This document shows, in pieces, positions 1-8,960 of a stretch of DNA of 64,000 bases; position 1 is the first letter of the stretch; each line of letters begins with the position of its first letter. Made by a program: the position numbers and the translations under genes. Under the pieces are notes generated by a model. That model was given only the letters and a program-made list of their open reading frames with translations. It had not been told where the DNA came from and ran no database searches. Source of the DNA: Microbacterium sp. MF43 (GTDB lineage: Bacteria; Actinomycetota; Actinomycetes; Actinomycetales; Microbacteriaceae); contig NZ_JABBDY010000002.1 of NCBI RefSeq assembly GCF_012847295.1, positions 372,001-436,000 on the forward strand. The letters run 5' to 3'.

Positions 1-744
1 GAAGAACCGCAGACGGAGCTCGGGGAACTCGTGCGCGAGCGACGCGAAACCCCTGATGAACACATCAGGCTGCTGCCATTCCGACATGGTGCCGGTGTAG
101 ACGAAGTACGACTCTCCGGATGGGGCGATGGTGTGGACATCGGGACGGAACACGGTCGTGTCGATCCCGTTGCCGACCGTGACGATCCTGTTCGGGTTCG
201 CACCGAGCTGGACCAATCGCTCGCTGACCTCGTCCGACACCGAGAGTACGACCGCCGCGCTGCGGAGCACCGCGCGCTCCATCCATCGCATGAGGCCGAC
301 GACGGGCCTCGGCGCACCCATGGAGATGACGCCGTCCGTCCAGACGTCGGCCGCGTAATAGACGAACGGGCGCCGCCGCAGCGCCGCCGCCAGGCGCACC
401 ATCATTCCCGTCGTCGGGGGGGACTCGGCGACGGCGAGATCCCACGACCGTGCGAGCAGGCGGAGAAGCAGGGGGCCGTCGAAGCTCGCGTACTGGAGGT
501 AGCCGCGAACGTTGCCGCCGCGATCGCGCAGGACGGGCCAGCGCAGCACGCGGAGATCGGCGTCGTCCGCCGCCGGCGCGTGCGCCGGCGGACGGCTTGT
601 GATCACCGTCACCTCCGCCCCGAGACGGACGAGTCCGCGGGCGAGAGCGTTCAGCCGGAAGGCCCCGGCGCTCACCTCAGGCGTGAACAGCCTCGAGGCG
701 AGAACGATGCGCGGACCCCCCACCGCGTCAGGCATCTTCACCAT
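1..744 (-). CDS. GT4-type glycosyltransferase, 3' end beyond the window
   Basis: Only the first 248 codons are inside the window; the gene continues past position 1 with no stop. The visible part is the N-terminal Rossmann half of a GT-B glycosyltransferase: a strand-loop opening (PRIVLASRLFTPEVSAGA), the motif YYAADVWTDGV near residue 130, and the linker motif GNGIDTTVFRPD near residue 191 followed by YTGTM, which begins the nucleotide-sugar domain. Family knowledge suggests transfer of a hexose from a nucleotide sugar to a surface glycopolymer on the cytoplasmic face. The ATG at 744 overlaps the end of the DUF2304 gene; an ATG at 735 is also possible. It is the last visible gene of the GT2-DUF2304-GT4 operon. 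The sugar is unknown. Confidence 0.8.
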   Translation of the reverse strand, partial: MVKMPDAVGGPRIVLASRLFTPEVSAGAFRLNALARGLVRLGAEVTVITSRPPAHAPAADDADLRVLRWPVLRDRGGNVRGYLQYASFDGPLLLRLLARSWDLAVAESPPTTGMMVRLAAALRRRPFVYYAADVWTDGVISMGAPRPVVGLMRWMERAVLRSAAVVLSVSDEVSERLVQLGANPNRIVTVGNGIDTTVFRPDVHTIAPSGESYFVYTGTMSEWQQPDVFIRGFASLAHEFPELRLRFF

Positions 745-1156
745 CGCCGTCAGCATCCTCGTGCGTCGGCGGCGAGGACGGTGCACGTAGCGGCGAGTCC
801 TGTCGGTGCGGCTCCTCGATGCGGCGGATCCTCTCGTCGTGCACGGCAGCGCGCTCGGCCAGGACCCGGAGCTTCTCTTCGATGCGCGTGAGTTCGGCGC
901 CGTACTGAAGACTCACCAGGAAGAGGAGGCCGATGGCGATGAAGAAGACGAGGTTCGTGGGGATGGCGATACCGAGGACGCCTGCGACCCAGGTCAGCGT
1001 CTGAGGGAACACGGCGACAATCAGCGCCAGCACGCCTCCGACAAGCCACCACACCGCATGACGCTCGCGGAGCGTGGAGCGCCGCATGAGCTCGACGATC
1101 GCGAGGACGGCCAGGAGCGCCGCGACGATGCCGAACGCGTACGTGACGGGATTCAT
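728..1156 (-). CDS. DUF2304 small membrane protein
   Basis: A 142-residue protein. The N-terminal two thirds holds about three hydrophobic helices (MNPVTYAFGIVAALLAVLAIVEL, the stretch around WWLVGGVLALIVAVF, and an IPTNLVFFIAIGLLFLV segment). An amphipathic coiled segment (LTRIEEKLRVLAERAAVHDERIRRIEE) and an acidic tail follow. This matches the DUF2304 family, typically found next to GT2 polyprenyl-phosphate glycosyltransferases and thought to act as a membrane partner for them. The ATG overlaps the stop of the upstream GT2 gene by four bases (ATGA), so translation is probably coupled. The start inside the longer open frame was chosen because of this overlap and the hydrophobic N-terminus. 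Confidence 0.85.
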   Translation of the reverse strand: MNPVTYAFGIVAALLAVLAIVELMRRSTLRERHAVWWLVGGVLALIVAVFPQTLTWVAGVLGIAIPTNLVFFIAIGLLFLVSLQYGAELTRIEEKLRVLAERAAVHDERIRRIEEPHRQDSPLRAPSSPPTHEDADGDGEDA

Positions 1157-1887
1157 CGGTCGCCTCCGTCGGGGACAGCGACCCTCGGACGGATCAGTGC
1201 GAGCAGGAAGGCGAGTCCCGCGCGCAGAAGATAGACGGTCGCCCGTGCAGCGTTGTGCGAGGGTTCGCCCGCTTGCCGAGCCCGCATCGCCACCGGCACC
1301 TGAGTGATCCGCAGCCCCGCTCGCGCCGCGATGACCAGAGCCTCGACCGTGTCGCCCAGATACTCCGCCGGGTACGTGTGTGCGAAGAGGCGCACGGCCG
1401 CGGGCCCCGTGGCCTTGAACCCGCTGGTCACATCGCTCAGCCGGTGACGCGCGACCCGGCTCACCGCCCACGCGAGCAAGCGCATGGCCCAGCGACGTGG
1501 TCCTCGCGCGCTGTAGTCCCCCACGCCGGCGAAGCGCGCGCCGATCACGATGTCGTGTTCGGCCAGACCGGCGATGAGCGCGGGCAGATACCGGACGTCG
1601 TGCTGGCCGTCAGCGTCGACCTGCACCACGACGGTGTGGCCGCGGTCGCGCGCGTAGCGGAAGCCGGCCCGCATCGCGCCGCCCACACCGAGATTGAACG
1701 GAAGCTCGAGAACGGTCGCACCCGCCTCTCGAGCGATGCTCGCCGTCGCGTCCGACGAGCCATCGTCGACGACGAGGCACTCGGCCTCGGGCACGGCGGC
1801 ACGGATGTCGCGCACGACGATGCCGACGGACTGCTGCTCGTTGAGCGCGGGCACCACGACGAGGAGTCGCTGCTCTTGGGGTGGCAT
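1153..1887 (-). CDS. GT2 family glycosyltransferase (DPM1/DPG-synthase-like)
   Basis: A 244-residue GT-A enzyme. Visible motifs are LLVVVPALNEQQSV at the N-terminus, the nucleotide-binding VDDGSSDAT near residue 40, the metal-binding DAD in VQVDADGQHD near residue 90, and a C-terminal hydrophobic segment (YLLRAGLAFLLALI). Such proteins usually transfer a sugar from UDP- or GDP-sugar to polyprenyl phosphate on the inner membrane face. The start at 1887 was chosen because PPQEQRLLVVVPALNE is the usual family N-terminus and a TAGGAT -10 box lies 8 nt upstream; a longer in-frame ATG at 1947 would run back into the DUF6541 gene. It is followed by DUF2304 with an ATGA overlap, a common pairing. Confidence 0.88.
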   Translation of the reverse strand: MPPQEQRLLVVVPALNEQQSVGIVVRDIRAAVPEAECLVVDDGSSDATASIAREAGATVLELPFNLGVGGAMRAGFRYARDRGHTVVVQVDADGQHDVRYLPALIAGLAEHDIVIGARFAGVGDYSARGPRRWAMRLLAWAVSRVARHRLSDVTSGFKATGPAAVRLFAHTYPAEYLGDTVEALVIAARAGLRITQVPVAMRARQAGEPSHNAARATVYLLRAGLAFLLALIRPRVAVPDGGDR

Positions 1888-1895
1888 GTCACGCG

Positions 1896-1901
1896 ATCCT
1901 A
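1896..1901 (-). promoter_or_regulatory. -10 box of the GT2 operon
   Basis: TAGGAT lies 8 nt before the ATG at 1887, so the transcript would start at or next to the start codon. No convincing -35 is visible. Confidence 0.4.
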
Positions 1902-1922
1902 TCCTCGGTGCCGTCACGGCCG

Positions 1923-3881
1923 TCATGAGCACGCCGTGATTCGCCACAGCGACGCCTCCCCTTCACGGTCTACGAGCTCGAAGCCCGGCTGACCCGCGAA
2001 ATCGCTCATGCCCGGCAACTCGTAGCGTCCCGGCAAAGGGTCACCATCGCCGAAATCGAGGACGAAGTCGGGCGAGCCGTAGGCTTCGAGAGCCGCGCAG
2101 ACCTCCGCGTCGCGCGCGGCATCGCGCAAGCCGTCTTGGATCGTCCTCCATTCGGCCGACGCTGGATGAGACCACGTCCGTGGAAAGACGTCCCGACCCG
2201 ACAGCGTGTACCCGAAGCCCGTTCCGGTCGACGGATTGCCGATGACGCGCTCGTCCTGGCCCACGGACTCATCCAATCGTTCCAGCAGGGCGCGCTCATC
2301 GTCGGACAGATACTCTTCGGTCGCGTAACGCGACTCCGCATCGAACGTCCCTTGGGTGATGGCACCCATCTGAATCACGGGCGCGACCGCGAACCATACC
2401 GCCATGAGCACGCCGACGACGACCAGAGCCCACCGGGTGGCGAAACGCTCTGCATCCCTGCCTTCGCGCCCCGAGATCGCAGTCGTCGCCCATATCGCCA
2501 CGGCCGTGAGTCCGATCGCGGCGAGCGGAAGCGCCGTGACCGGCAGGAGCGCGGCGATCCGATAGGGGTCGGCGTACCAGGCACCGAGCAGCCATCTGCG
2601 AACGAAAGGCTGTCCCACAGCGGCGACGACGAAGTAGAGGAAGGTGAGGATGACCCAGGCCGTCGCGAGCCAGCGGAGCGATCGGCGGCGCGCCGAGACG
2701 ATAAGTCCGATGAAGGTGAGAATGCCCACCCCGACGGCCGGAGGCAGCAGGACATGCCCGTTCAGCAGGATGTCTGCCACGACCTGCAGCTTGCCGCGGA
2801 ACGGCGGCCAGTGAGAACCGGTCGTGCTGCGGGCGAGCGCGAACCACAGTCCGACGAAGATGCCGCCAGCCAGCGCGATGAGGACGGTGACCCGCAAGCG
2901 ATGGCGGCGATCACCTTTGCGATGGTGGACCGCCCACCAGATGAGTGAGCTCATGCCGATGATCGCCCATGCCAGGAGAGTGGAGGGTTGAGACAGAGCC
3001 AGGGCTGCGGCGCTCGCCAGCAGCAGGATCCCGACGAGGACGGCCGCGGGGCGGCCGTCCTCGAGCGGTCCCTCGCCGCGGATCCAGCGTGGCGCGGCGA
3101 CGACGACCCCGGCGGCAGCCGGAAGGAGCGCCACGGAGAGCGCGTACGGATACAGGACGCCCCATTGCACCATCAGCATGGGGAAGACATGCATCGACCC
3201 GGCCAGCGCCGCCGCGATGGCTGCGGGTGCGACCCACGGATGTGCGGCCTGATGCGTGAACCAGGCGATCCCCAGCGGCCACACGAGGGCCACGATCACG
3301 AGCGTCACCATGTTGGCAGCGACGGGGATGGCAGCACCCGAAGTCATCGCCGCCATCGAAGCGAGTGCGTGCCAGGCAGACGGATAGAAGCCTCGACCAC
3401 CGACGACTCCGCTCATCTGCAGAGACGAGGCGCTGCCCGTGTCGAGGATGTATCGGATGCCATTCAGGTGGAAGACCGCGTCGTTCGTCTGCGAAATAGC
3501 CTGCGGGTCCTGGACGTAGACGATGAATCGGGCCGCGGTGAAGGTCACGCCGATGGCGATGCCTGCTGCAAGGAGCCACCTCGCACGAACATCGTGCGGA
3601 TGGGCGGGCGGACGCCGGCCGAGCCATCGGCCCGCAAACCACGCGACCACGGCGACGACGAGGACACCGAGGCCGACCGCCCACGGAGTCCACGGAATCC
3701 CGACCGCGCCGTAGGCGATGGCAAGACCGCCCAGGAGGGCGGTGCTGCCGAGCGGCGCGAGCGCCCACAGCGCAAGACCTCGCAGCCGTAGACCTGCGCC
3801 AACGACCAGGCCGGGAACGAGAACGACGCCGAGTGCCGCGAGAAGCGACGGCGCCGCATCGAGCCACGCACCCGGCGTCAC
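1923..3881 (-). CDS. Large polytopic membrane protein, DUF6541-like
   Basis: A 652-residue protein dominated by hydrophobic helices (roughly twelve or more), with an extracytoplasmic C-terminal domain of about 150 residues after the helix ending MAVWFAVAPVIQM. The layout resembles the DUF6541 family and, more loosely, GT-C glycosyltransferases or wall-polymer ligases, but I see no diagnostic catalytic motif. The GTG at 3881 overlaps the TGA of the ABC ATPase gene (GTGA), which decides the start over the open frame that runs back to 4046. Its place after wzm-wzt suggests work on an exported glycopolymer. A role as a polymer-processing membrane glycosyltransferase is an inference only. Confidence 0.75.
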   Translation of the reverse strand: MTPGAWLDAAPSLLAALGVVLVPGLVVGAGLRLRGLALWALAPLGSTALLGGLAIAYGAVGIPWTPWAVGLGVLVVAVVAWFAGRWLGRRPPAHPHDVRARWLLAAGIAIGVTFTAARFIVYVQDPQAISQTNDAVFHLNGIRYILDTGSASSLQMSGVVGGRGFYPSAWHALASMAAMTSGAAIPVAANMVTLVIVALVWPLGIAWFTHQAAHPWVAPAAIAAALAGSMHVFPMLMVQWGVLYPYALSVALLPAAAGVVVAAPRWIRGEGPLEDGRPAAVLVGILLLASAAALALSQPSTLLAWAIIGMSSLIWWAVHHRKGDRRHRLRVTVLIALAGGIFVGLWFALARSTTGSHWPPFRGKLQVVADILLNGHVLLPPAVGVGILTFIGLIVSARRRSLRWLATAWVILTFLYFVVAAVGQPFVRRWLLGAWYADPYRIAALLPVTALPLAAIGLTAVAIWATTAISGREGRDAERFATRWALVVVGVLMAVWFAVAPVIQMGAITQGTFDAESRYATEEYLSDDERALLERLDESVGQDERVIGNPSTGTGFGYTLSGRDVFPRTWSHPASAEWRTIQDGLRDAARDAEVCAALEAYGSPDFVLDFGDGDPLPGRYELPGMSDFAGQPGFELVDREGEASLWRITACS

Positions 3882-4615
3882 GATCCCACCAGAGAGATCG
3901 CCCCTTCGACGGGGCCGTCGTAGACGACCTCGCCCTTGCTGATGACGACGCCGCGGGTGCAGAGCTCGCGCACCATCTCCATGTCGTGGCTCACAACGAC
4001 GAGGGTCTTTCGCGCCTGAATGAGCTCCTGGAACTTCAGGCGACACTTCTCTCGGAAGGGAGCGTCGCCGACGGACAAGATCTCATCCACGAGGAGAACG
4101 TCGAGCTCGACGTGAATGGCCACCGAGAACGCCAGTCGCATGAACATGCCGGAGGAGTAATGCTTGACCTCCTGATCGATGAACTCCTCGATCTCACTGA
4201 ACGCGACGATCGCGTCGTAGCGCGCTTCGATCTCCTTGCGGCTCATCCCGAGGATGGCGGCGTTGAGGAACACGTTCTCACGACCCGACAGCTCGGGATG
4301 GAAGCCGGCTCCCACCTCGATGAGCCCGGCGACGCGCCCGCGAGTGAGGACCTCTCCGCCGTCGGGCTGCATGACGCCGGAGATGAGCTTGAGAAGCGTC
4401 GACTTGCCCGACCCGTTGAGTCCGAGGATGGCGACCGACTCGCCTTCGTCGATGGTCAGGTCGACGCCCTTCAGCGCGTCGAACGAGCTGGTGAGCTTGC
4501 GCCCGCGGATCCAGCTCACGACGGTGTCCTTCAGGGAGAACGCGTGGTTGAGCGTGAACGTCTTGCGGGCGTCACGGACGATGACGCTCGGGCGAGGAGC
4601 AAGGGTCTCGGTCAT
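3878..4615 (-). CDS. ABC transporter ATPase, Wzt/TagH type
   Basis: A 245-residue ATP-binding subunit of a polysaccharide or teichoic-acid exporter. Walker A is GLNGSGKST (about 65-73), the signature is HYSSGMFMRLAFS (about 152-164), and Walker B is VLLVDEILSVGD, where the LSVGD after the catalytic Glu is typical of Wzt/TagH proteins. The long N-terminal stretch before Walker A (FSLKDTVVSWIRGRK) also fits that family. It ends right after the H-loop region and lacks the C-terminal carbohydrate-binding domain of long Wzt proteins, so the substrate is probably not recognised through a capped non-reducing end. The ATG overlaps the permease stop (ATGA). Confidence 0.93.
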   Translation of the reverse strand: MTETLAPRPSVIVRDARKTFTLNHAFSLKDTVVSWIRGRKLTSSFDALKGVDLTIDEGESVAILGLNGSGKSTLLKLISGVMQPDGGEVLTRGRVAGLIEVGAGFHPELSGRENVFLNAAILGMSRKEIEARYDAIVAFSEIEEFIDQEVKHYSSGMFMRLAFSVAIHVELDVLLVDEILSVGDAPFREKCRLKFQELIQARKTLVVVSHDMEMVRELCTRGVVISKGEVVYDGPVEGAISLVGS

Positions 4616-5511
4616 AGGTCCTGAGCGAACCTTCCTTCGAGGCGTCGGAAGACCTGCTGACCGACGGCGATCGTGGCGACCACGATGAGGAACGTCCACA
4701 GCGTGTTGATGCCGAGCATCGGCGGTACGGGCAGCTCGGTGTCGGTGATGGGGTACCAGAAGGCGTAATGGAACAACTCGACCGCCTGTGTGATCGGGTT
4801 GAGCATGTAGACCTCGAGAAGCCAGGGCGGCAGCACCTGGGCGACCATCGTCCACGAGTACAGGACGGGCGATGCCCACGTCGCCAGCAGGAGCAGGAGC
4901 TCCACGATGTTCTCGGCGTCGCGGAAACGGACGTTGAGCGCTCCGAAGAACAGGCCCAGTCCGAGCGAGAAGAGCATCACGAGGAGCATTCCGACAAGGA
5001 TGGCGAGGATGCCGAGCACGCTCAGCTTCACGAGCCAGCCGAAGAACAGGCAGACGATGAGGAGCAACGCGACCTGGGGCAGGAAGTGGATGAACGCCAC
5101 GAACACCGCCGACACCGCGAACAGCTGGCGCGGGAGATAGACTTTGCGCACGAGCGCGGCGTTGCCCACGATCGAGGTGGTCGCGTTCTTGAAGCCCTCA
5201 CTGAAGAGGTTGATGACCACGATCCCCGAGAACAGGTAGATCGCGTAGTTCTCGATTCCGCGGTTCAGGTCGAGGAAGACCCCGAGCACGACGAAGAACA
5301 CGAGGAACTGAGCGGCCGGGCGAACGTAGGACCACGTCCATCCCAGGATGCTGTTCCGGTACCGGGTGGTGACCCCGGTGCGGACAAGCAGTCGCAACAG
5401 GTAGTGCCACCGGAAGACATCGAGCAGTCCGCGGCTCTGTCCGGGGACGTCGAAGCTCGCGCGGGGCACCGCGGCAAAATGGTCTCGGGTCTCGGACACT
5501 GGCCTACTCAC
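4612..5511 (-). CDS. ABC transporter permease, Wzm/TagG type
   Basis: A 299-residue ABC-2 type exporter permease. A cytoplasmic N-terminal helix (DVFRWHYLLRLLVRTGVTTRYRNSILGWTW) is the conserved opening of Wzm/TagG/RfbA permeases. Six hydrophobic helices follow, with a conserved ATWASPVLYSW region and a C-terminal VFRRLEGRFAQDL. With the ATPase encoded next to it by an overlapping frame, it forms a 2+2 exporter of lipid-linked glycopolymers across the cytoplasmic membrane. The annotated start is a GTG; a GTG five codons downstream (VSETRDHF) is also possible. This gene opens the operon wzm-wzt-DUF6541 and a -10 box is visible upstream. Confidence 0.93.
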   Translation of the reverse strand: MSRPVSETRDHFAAVPRASFDVPGQSRGLLDVFRWHYLLRLLVRTGVTTRYRNSILGWTWSYVRPAAQFLVFFVVLGVFLDLNRGIENYAIYLFSGIVVINLFSEGFKNATTSIVGNAALVRKVYLPRQLFAVSAVFVAFIHFLPQVALLLIVCLFFGWLVKLSVLGILAILVGMLLVMLFSLGLGLFFGALNVRFRDAENIVELLLLLATWASPVLYSWTMVAQVLPPWLLEVYMLNPITQAVELFHYAFWYPITDTELPVPPMLGINTLWTFLIVVATIAVGQQVFRRLEGRFAQDL

Positions 5512-5547
5512 TCTGCGGCGATGATCACCGTCTGCTCAAACTCCCCC

Positions 5548-5575
5548 ATCCTATGCCAGGGCCACTGGTCGTCAC
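5548..5575 (-). promoter_or_regulatory. Candidate promoter for the wzm-wzt operon
   Basis: TAGGAT (5548-5553) is preceded after 16 bp by GTGACG (5570-5575). A leader of about 30 nt would follow before the GTG at 5511. The promoter lies in the spacer after the LGFP-repeat gene and touches its stop codon. Confidence 0.4.
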
Positions 5576-7749
5576 CTGACAGTCGTACGTCCCGTGGCCG
5601 AGTCGTACGTGACGGTGCCCGACTGGAAGACCTGACTGATCAGCGTGCCGGTCGTCGTCGCTGCGGCGGTCGGGTAACCGAGTCGCACAGCTCCGAGCCG
5701 GTTCCACTCCTTTGCGATCGGAGCCGGGATCAGCCTCGCACCCGTAGCAGGCGAGTAGCCGATCGTTCCGAGTTGCGAGACCATCAGGCATCCGTCGCGC
5801 ACCATCCCGCACCGAGGATCGCTTGCAGGCCAGCCCAGAGCTCCGCCGCCGCCCCCGGCGGCGCGATACGCCTCGAGGAATGCGCCCGACCGCAAAGCCA
5901 CTGCACCGGACGGCGAAGTCACGACCGCACCCGCCGTGAAGTCCTGGGTCACTCCTCCGCCGTTACCCGCAGAGGCTGTTGCTGCCGACTTGGGATACCC
6001 GAGCGCCTGAGCGCCGACGCGGTTCCAGACTGCGGCCCCCGCGGCGGGCACCAGCACCGCTCCGGAGGCGGGTGAGTAGCCGACTGTTCCGTGCTGGAAC
6101 ACCATCAGACATCCGTCCCCCACCATCCCGCATCGAGGGGAACCGGCCGGCCATCCCCAAGCGCCCGCAGGACCGCCGGCGGTGGCGTATTGGGAGGCCA
6201 TGACGCCGGGCGCCATGTGTACGGCGCCGACCGGGGACGCCCACAGCGTGCCACGGGTGAACTCCTGCATCGATCCGCCGCCATTCGCATCGACGAAGGT
6301 CGCCGGTGCGACAGGGTATCCGACGATCGTCGCACCCAGCCGGTTCCAGGCTTGGGCGAGATCGGGAGTGATGGTCATCGCGCCGGAGGCGGGTGAGTAG
6401 CCGACCGTCCCGCGCTGGAACGGCATGAGGCATCCGCCGTCCACCATCCCGCATCGCGCAGCCTGCGTCGGATAGCCGACGGCCGCGGCACCTACCCGAT
6501 TCCACTCGACGGCAAGGGCGGGCGGAATGAGGACCGATCCGGTCGCCGTGGAGTGCCCGACGGTCCCATGCTGAGCTATGAGAAGGCATCCGTCGTCGAT
6601 GAGGCCGCACCGCGGCTCCGATGTGAGCCATCCCCACGGACCCGCAGGACCCCCGGAGTTGAAGTAGTCCACCCGCAGAGCGCTCGTGGCGATGCCAACG
6701 GCCCTCGCAGCGCCGTCCTTCCACCAGATCGTCCCCTTCTGGAACGCCTGCAGGTACCCACCGCCGTTGGCCGCGATCCGGACCTCGCGGGCGCTGGGGC
6801 TGCCGAGAACACCGTCAGAGCCGCCGAGGCGCTCCCACTCAGCGTCAACAGCAGGGCGGAGGTTGTAACGCGTGGACCCGAACCAGTCGGTGAAGTAATT
6901 GTAGAAGTTGCGGTTGCCATAGGACGAGCAGCTGTCGCCGGTGCCGTAGCCCGCGCGCAGGGCCGCCGCATTCGGCTGATAGGGCGTGTAGTAGTAGAGG
7001 TTCGCGGTCGCCTGGTTCTGGATCGTGACCTTCGAGGTGCCACACCCGGAGTTCGGGTGGTACAGCACGTTCCAGGTCTTGCCCGGCGCGTACCAGGTGA
7101 AGAACTGGCTGGTGCCAGGCGGGTTGGCATATCGCTTCAGTTGCCACGCCCCACCGAAGACTTGGTTGAAGAAGCCGTAGTACCGCGTGTCGCACGCTGC
7201 CGTGTCTGGGCACCCCTGCCCCATCGCCGCGCGATAGGCATAGGACGAGGGAGCGGTCGAGGTAACCAAGCCCTGCTCTTTCTGCAGCATGACCACCAGC
7301 ACCTGCGGATTGATGCCGCACGCCTGCGCGACCTTGTAGATGATTCGAGAAGCACGCTCACGCGTGCCGCCGGCGTACGCTCCGCACATTGCGTCACCGG
7401 CGATGGATCGGGTGGTGTCGTAATAGTCCTTCAGGCAGGTGTAACCGGCTCGGCACGACGTGACCTTCGCCTGGAGGAAGCTCTGAATCTGTGCTTCGGT
7501 CATCGTGCCGCGGTTGAAGAAAACGTCGTCTTCGATGATGCTGCCCGCGGCGAATCCACTCAGGTCTGCGGCGGTCTGGACGGCAGCTGCCGCCCCGCCC
7601 TGCTCAACGGATAGCCCCGCTGTGGTTGGCTGCGACGCTCCCGCAGAAGCCGGAACCGACACACCAACGACGATCGCCGCCACGATCATCAACACCGACA
7701 GCTTCACCCTTGAGGGCGCACGCACGCCACTCCACATAGCCCCCACCAT
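5572..7749 (-). CDS. Secreted LGFP-repeat protein with lysozyme-like N-terminal domain
   Basis: A 725-residue secreted protein. A signal peptide is visible (SRVKLSVLMIVAAIVVGVSVPASAGA). Residues about 50-280 form a domain with DDVFFNRGTMTEAQIQSFLQ and NPQVLVVMLQKEQGL, a pattern like a goose-lysozyme/SLT fold in which the Glu of QKEQGL may be catalytic; cysteines are frequent. The rest holds several LGFP repeats (WNRVGAxxxGYP, CLMVFQHGTVGYSPASGA) with paired cysteines, a module known to anchor proteins to the actinobacterial wall. The repeats are also similar at DNA level. The ATG at 7749 was chosen from the signal peptide; MWSGV at 7736 is an alternative. The open frame extends far upstream but only antisense to the neighbouring gene. 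A wall hydrolase or adhesin role is inferred. Confidence 0.8.
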   Translation of the reverse strand: MVGAMWSGVRAPSRVKLSVLMIVAAIVVGVSVPASAGASQPTTAGLSVEQGGAAAAVQTAADLSGFAAGSIIEDDVFFNRGTMTEAQIQSFLQAKVTSCRAGYTCLKDYYDTTRSIAGDAMCGAYAGGTRERASRIIYKVAQACGINPQVLVVMLQKEQGLVTSTAPSSYAYRAAMGQGCPDTAACDTRYYGFFNQVFGGAWQLKRYANPPGTSQFFTWYAPGKTWNVLYHPNSGCGTSKVTIQNQATANLYYYTPYQPNAAALRAGYGTGDSCSSYGNRNFYNYFTDWFGSTRYNLRPAVDAEWERLGGSDGVLGSPSAREVRIAANGGGYLQAFQKGTIWWKDGAARAVGIATSALRVDYFNSGGPAGPWGWLTSEPRCGLIDDGCLLIAQHGTVGHSTATGSVLIPPALAVEWNRVGAAAVGYPTQAARCGMVDGGCLMPFQRGTVGYSPASGAMTITPDLAQAWNRLGATIVGYPVAPATFVDANGGGSMQEFTRGTLWASPVGAVHMAPGVMASQYATAGGPAGAWGWPAGSPRCGMVGDGCLMVFQHGTVGYSPASGAVLVPAAGAAVWNRVGAQALGYPKSAATASAGNGGGVTQDFTAGAVVTSPSGAVALRSGAFLEAYRAAGGGGGALGWPASDPRCGMVRDGCLMVSQLGTIGYSPATGARLIPAPIAKEWNRLGAVRLGYPTAAATTTGTLISQVFQSGTVTYDSATGRTTVR

Positions 7750-7835
7750 GTGACCAGTGTGACGGAAGTGGCCAATGATGACAACACTCGCGCGATATCC
7801 GATCACCGACACGCGCTTCGCGGCGAGTTCCCGGC

Positions 7836-8957
7836 TTACAGTTCCGCGTGCAGGTGCCAGACTTTGTCGGCTGCCTCGCGCCACGAGAACGCCCGACCCC
7901 GGTCCCCTGCCATCACTCCCAGCCGCTCGGCCGCCGCGGTGGTGGCCAGCGCGTCCGAGAGGGCGGCTGCCAGTCCGTCGACGAGCGCCGAGGCATCCGT
8001 CCCCTCCACCAGCACGCCGCCGTCCACCACGATCTCGGAATGGACATCGGATGCCGCGGCGATCACCGGCACGCCGAGCGTCAGTGCGTCGACCACCCGC
8101 CAGGGGAATGCCGCCCGCTGGGCCGGAGCGACCAGCGCGAGCGTCGCGCCGAAGACCGCCGCGCGATCGGCGCTGTCCAGCCGCCCGCGCACGTGGAGGC
8201 TGCGCTCGGGAAGGCCCGCCGCGGCGGCGAGCTCGGCGATGACGGGCTCCTGACCCTCTTCTGCGTCGATGACGACGACGGGAAGGTCGCGTCCGGAGGC
8301 GGCGACGGCCGAGAAGCCCGTCGCAAGAGCGTCGGTGGGCGCCGGCCCGCCCGCGAGAAGAAGGTAGCCGTGCGGAAGGTCCAGCTCGCGCCGCCGGCCG
8401 ACCTCGTCGGTGGGCACGGCGAAGTCGAGGGGCGATGCGCCCGCGATCACCCGGATCCGGTCCCCGAGCCGCGCGATCTCGGCGAGCCGCCGCGCGATCG
8501 AGTGCGTGGGGACCACGACGGCATCGGCGTGCTTCACGGCCCGCTTGAGCATGGCGCGGTGCCAGGCGGCGGTCGAACGGGGCAGCTCCGACGGCGCCTC
8601 CCACGGCCGCAGGTCCCACACGGTGACGACCGTCTGATCGTGATCGTGCACGCGATCGTGTTTCACGAGCGGGGCGAGCAGCGTCGGCGAGTGGATCATC
8701 CCCCCGCCGATGCCGGTGCCCACACCCATTTGGAGAGCGGCTGCCAGCTCGCGCCGCGGGAGCGCCGTGCGCCGCAGCCCCGCGAGTCCCGGAAGCTCTG
8801 CGTCCCCGACCCCGCCCGCCGGCATGATCCCCTCGACGACGCATCCCGCGGGCGCACCGGCGATGAGGGCACGAGTCAGGTCGCGGGATGCCTCCGCCAG
8901 CGAAGCCTCGGTGGGTGACGCGACCTGGTCGAGCATCACGCGCAGCGTTGCCACCAC
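7836..8957 (-). CDS. GT4-type glycosyltransferase
   Basis: A 373-residue GT-B glycosyltransferase. The N-terminal part contains GIGGGMIHSPTLLAPL, and a central VVPTHSIARRLAEI/RIRVIAGASPLDF marks the interdomain region. The C-terminal half has YLLLAGGPAP, SLHVRGRLD and a nucleotide-sugar site (AFPWRVVDALTLGVPVIAAASDVHSEIVVDGGVLVEG) in which the usual EAM/EAL motif reads VDAL. It starts 3 bp after the LCP gene and is probably co-transcribed with it and purE. Likely role: sugar transfer during wall glycopolymer assembly, with the LCP protein attaching the polymer. Donor and acceptor cannot be told from sequence. Confidence 0.82.
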   Translation of the reverse strand: MVATLRVMLDQVASPTEASLAEASRDLTRALIAGAPAGCVVEGIMPAGGVGDAELPGLAGLRRTALPRRELAAALQMGVGTGIGGGMIHSPTLLAPLVKHDRVHDHDQTVVTVWDLRPWEAPSELPRSTAAWHRAMLKRAVKHADAVVVPTHSIARRLAEIARLGDRIRVIAGASPLDFAVPTDEVGRRRELDLPHGYLLLAGGPAPTDALATGFSAVAASGRDLPVVVIDAEEGQEPVIAELAAAAGLPERSLHVRGRLDSADRAAVFGATLALVAPAQRAAFPWRVVDALTLGVPVIAAASDVHSEIVVDGGVLVEGTDASALVDGLAAALSDALATTAAAERLGVMAGDRGRAFSWREAADKVWHLHAEL

Positions 8958-8960
8958 CGG

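Noticed and set aside
3882-4046. N-terminal extension of the DUF6541-like protein
   Set aside because: The extra 55 residues are antisense-like, Arg/His-rich text lying within the ABC ATPase gene. The GTG overlapping the ATPase stop is the better start.
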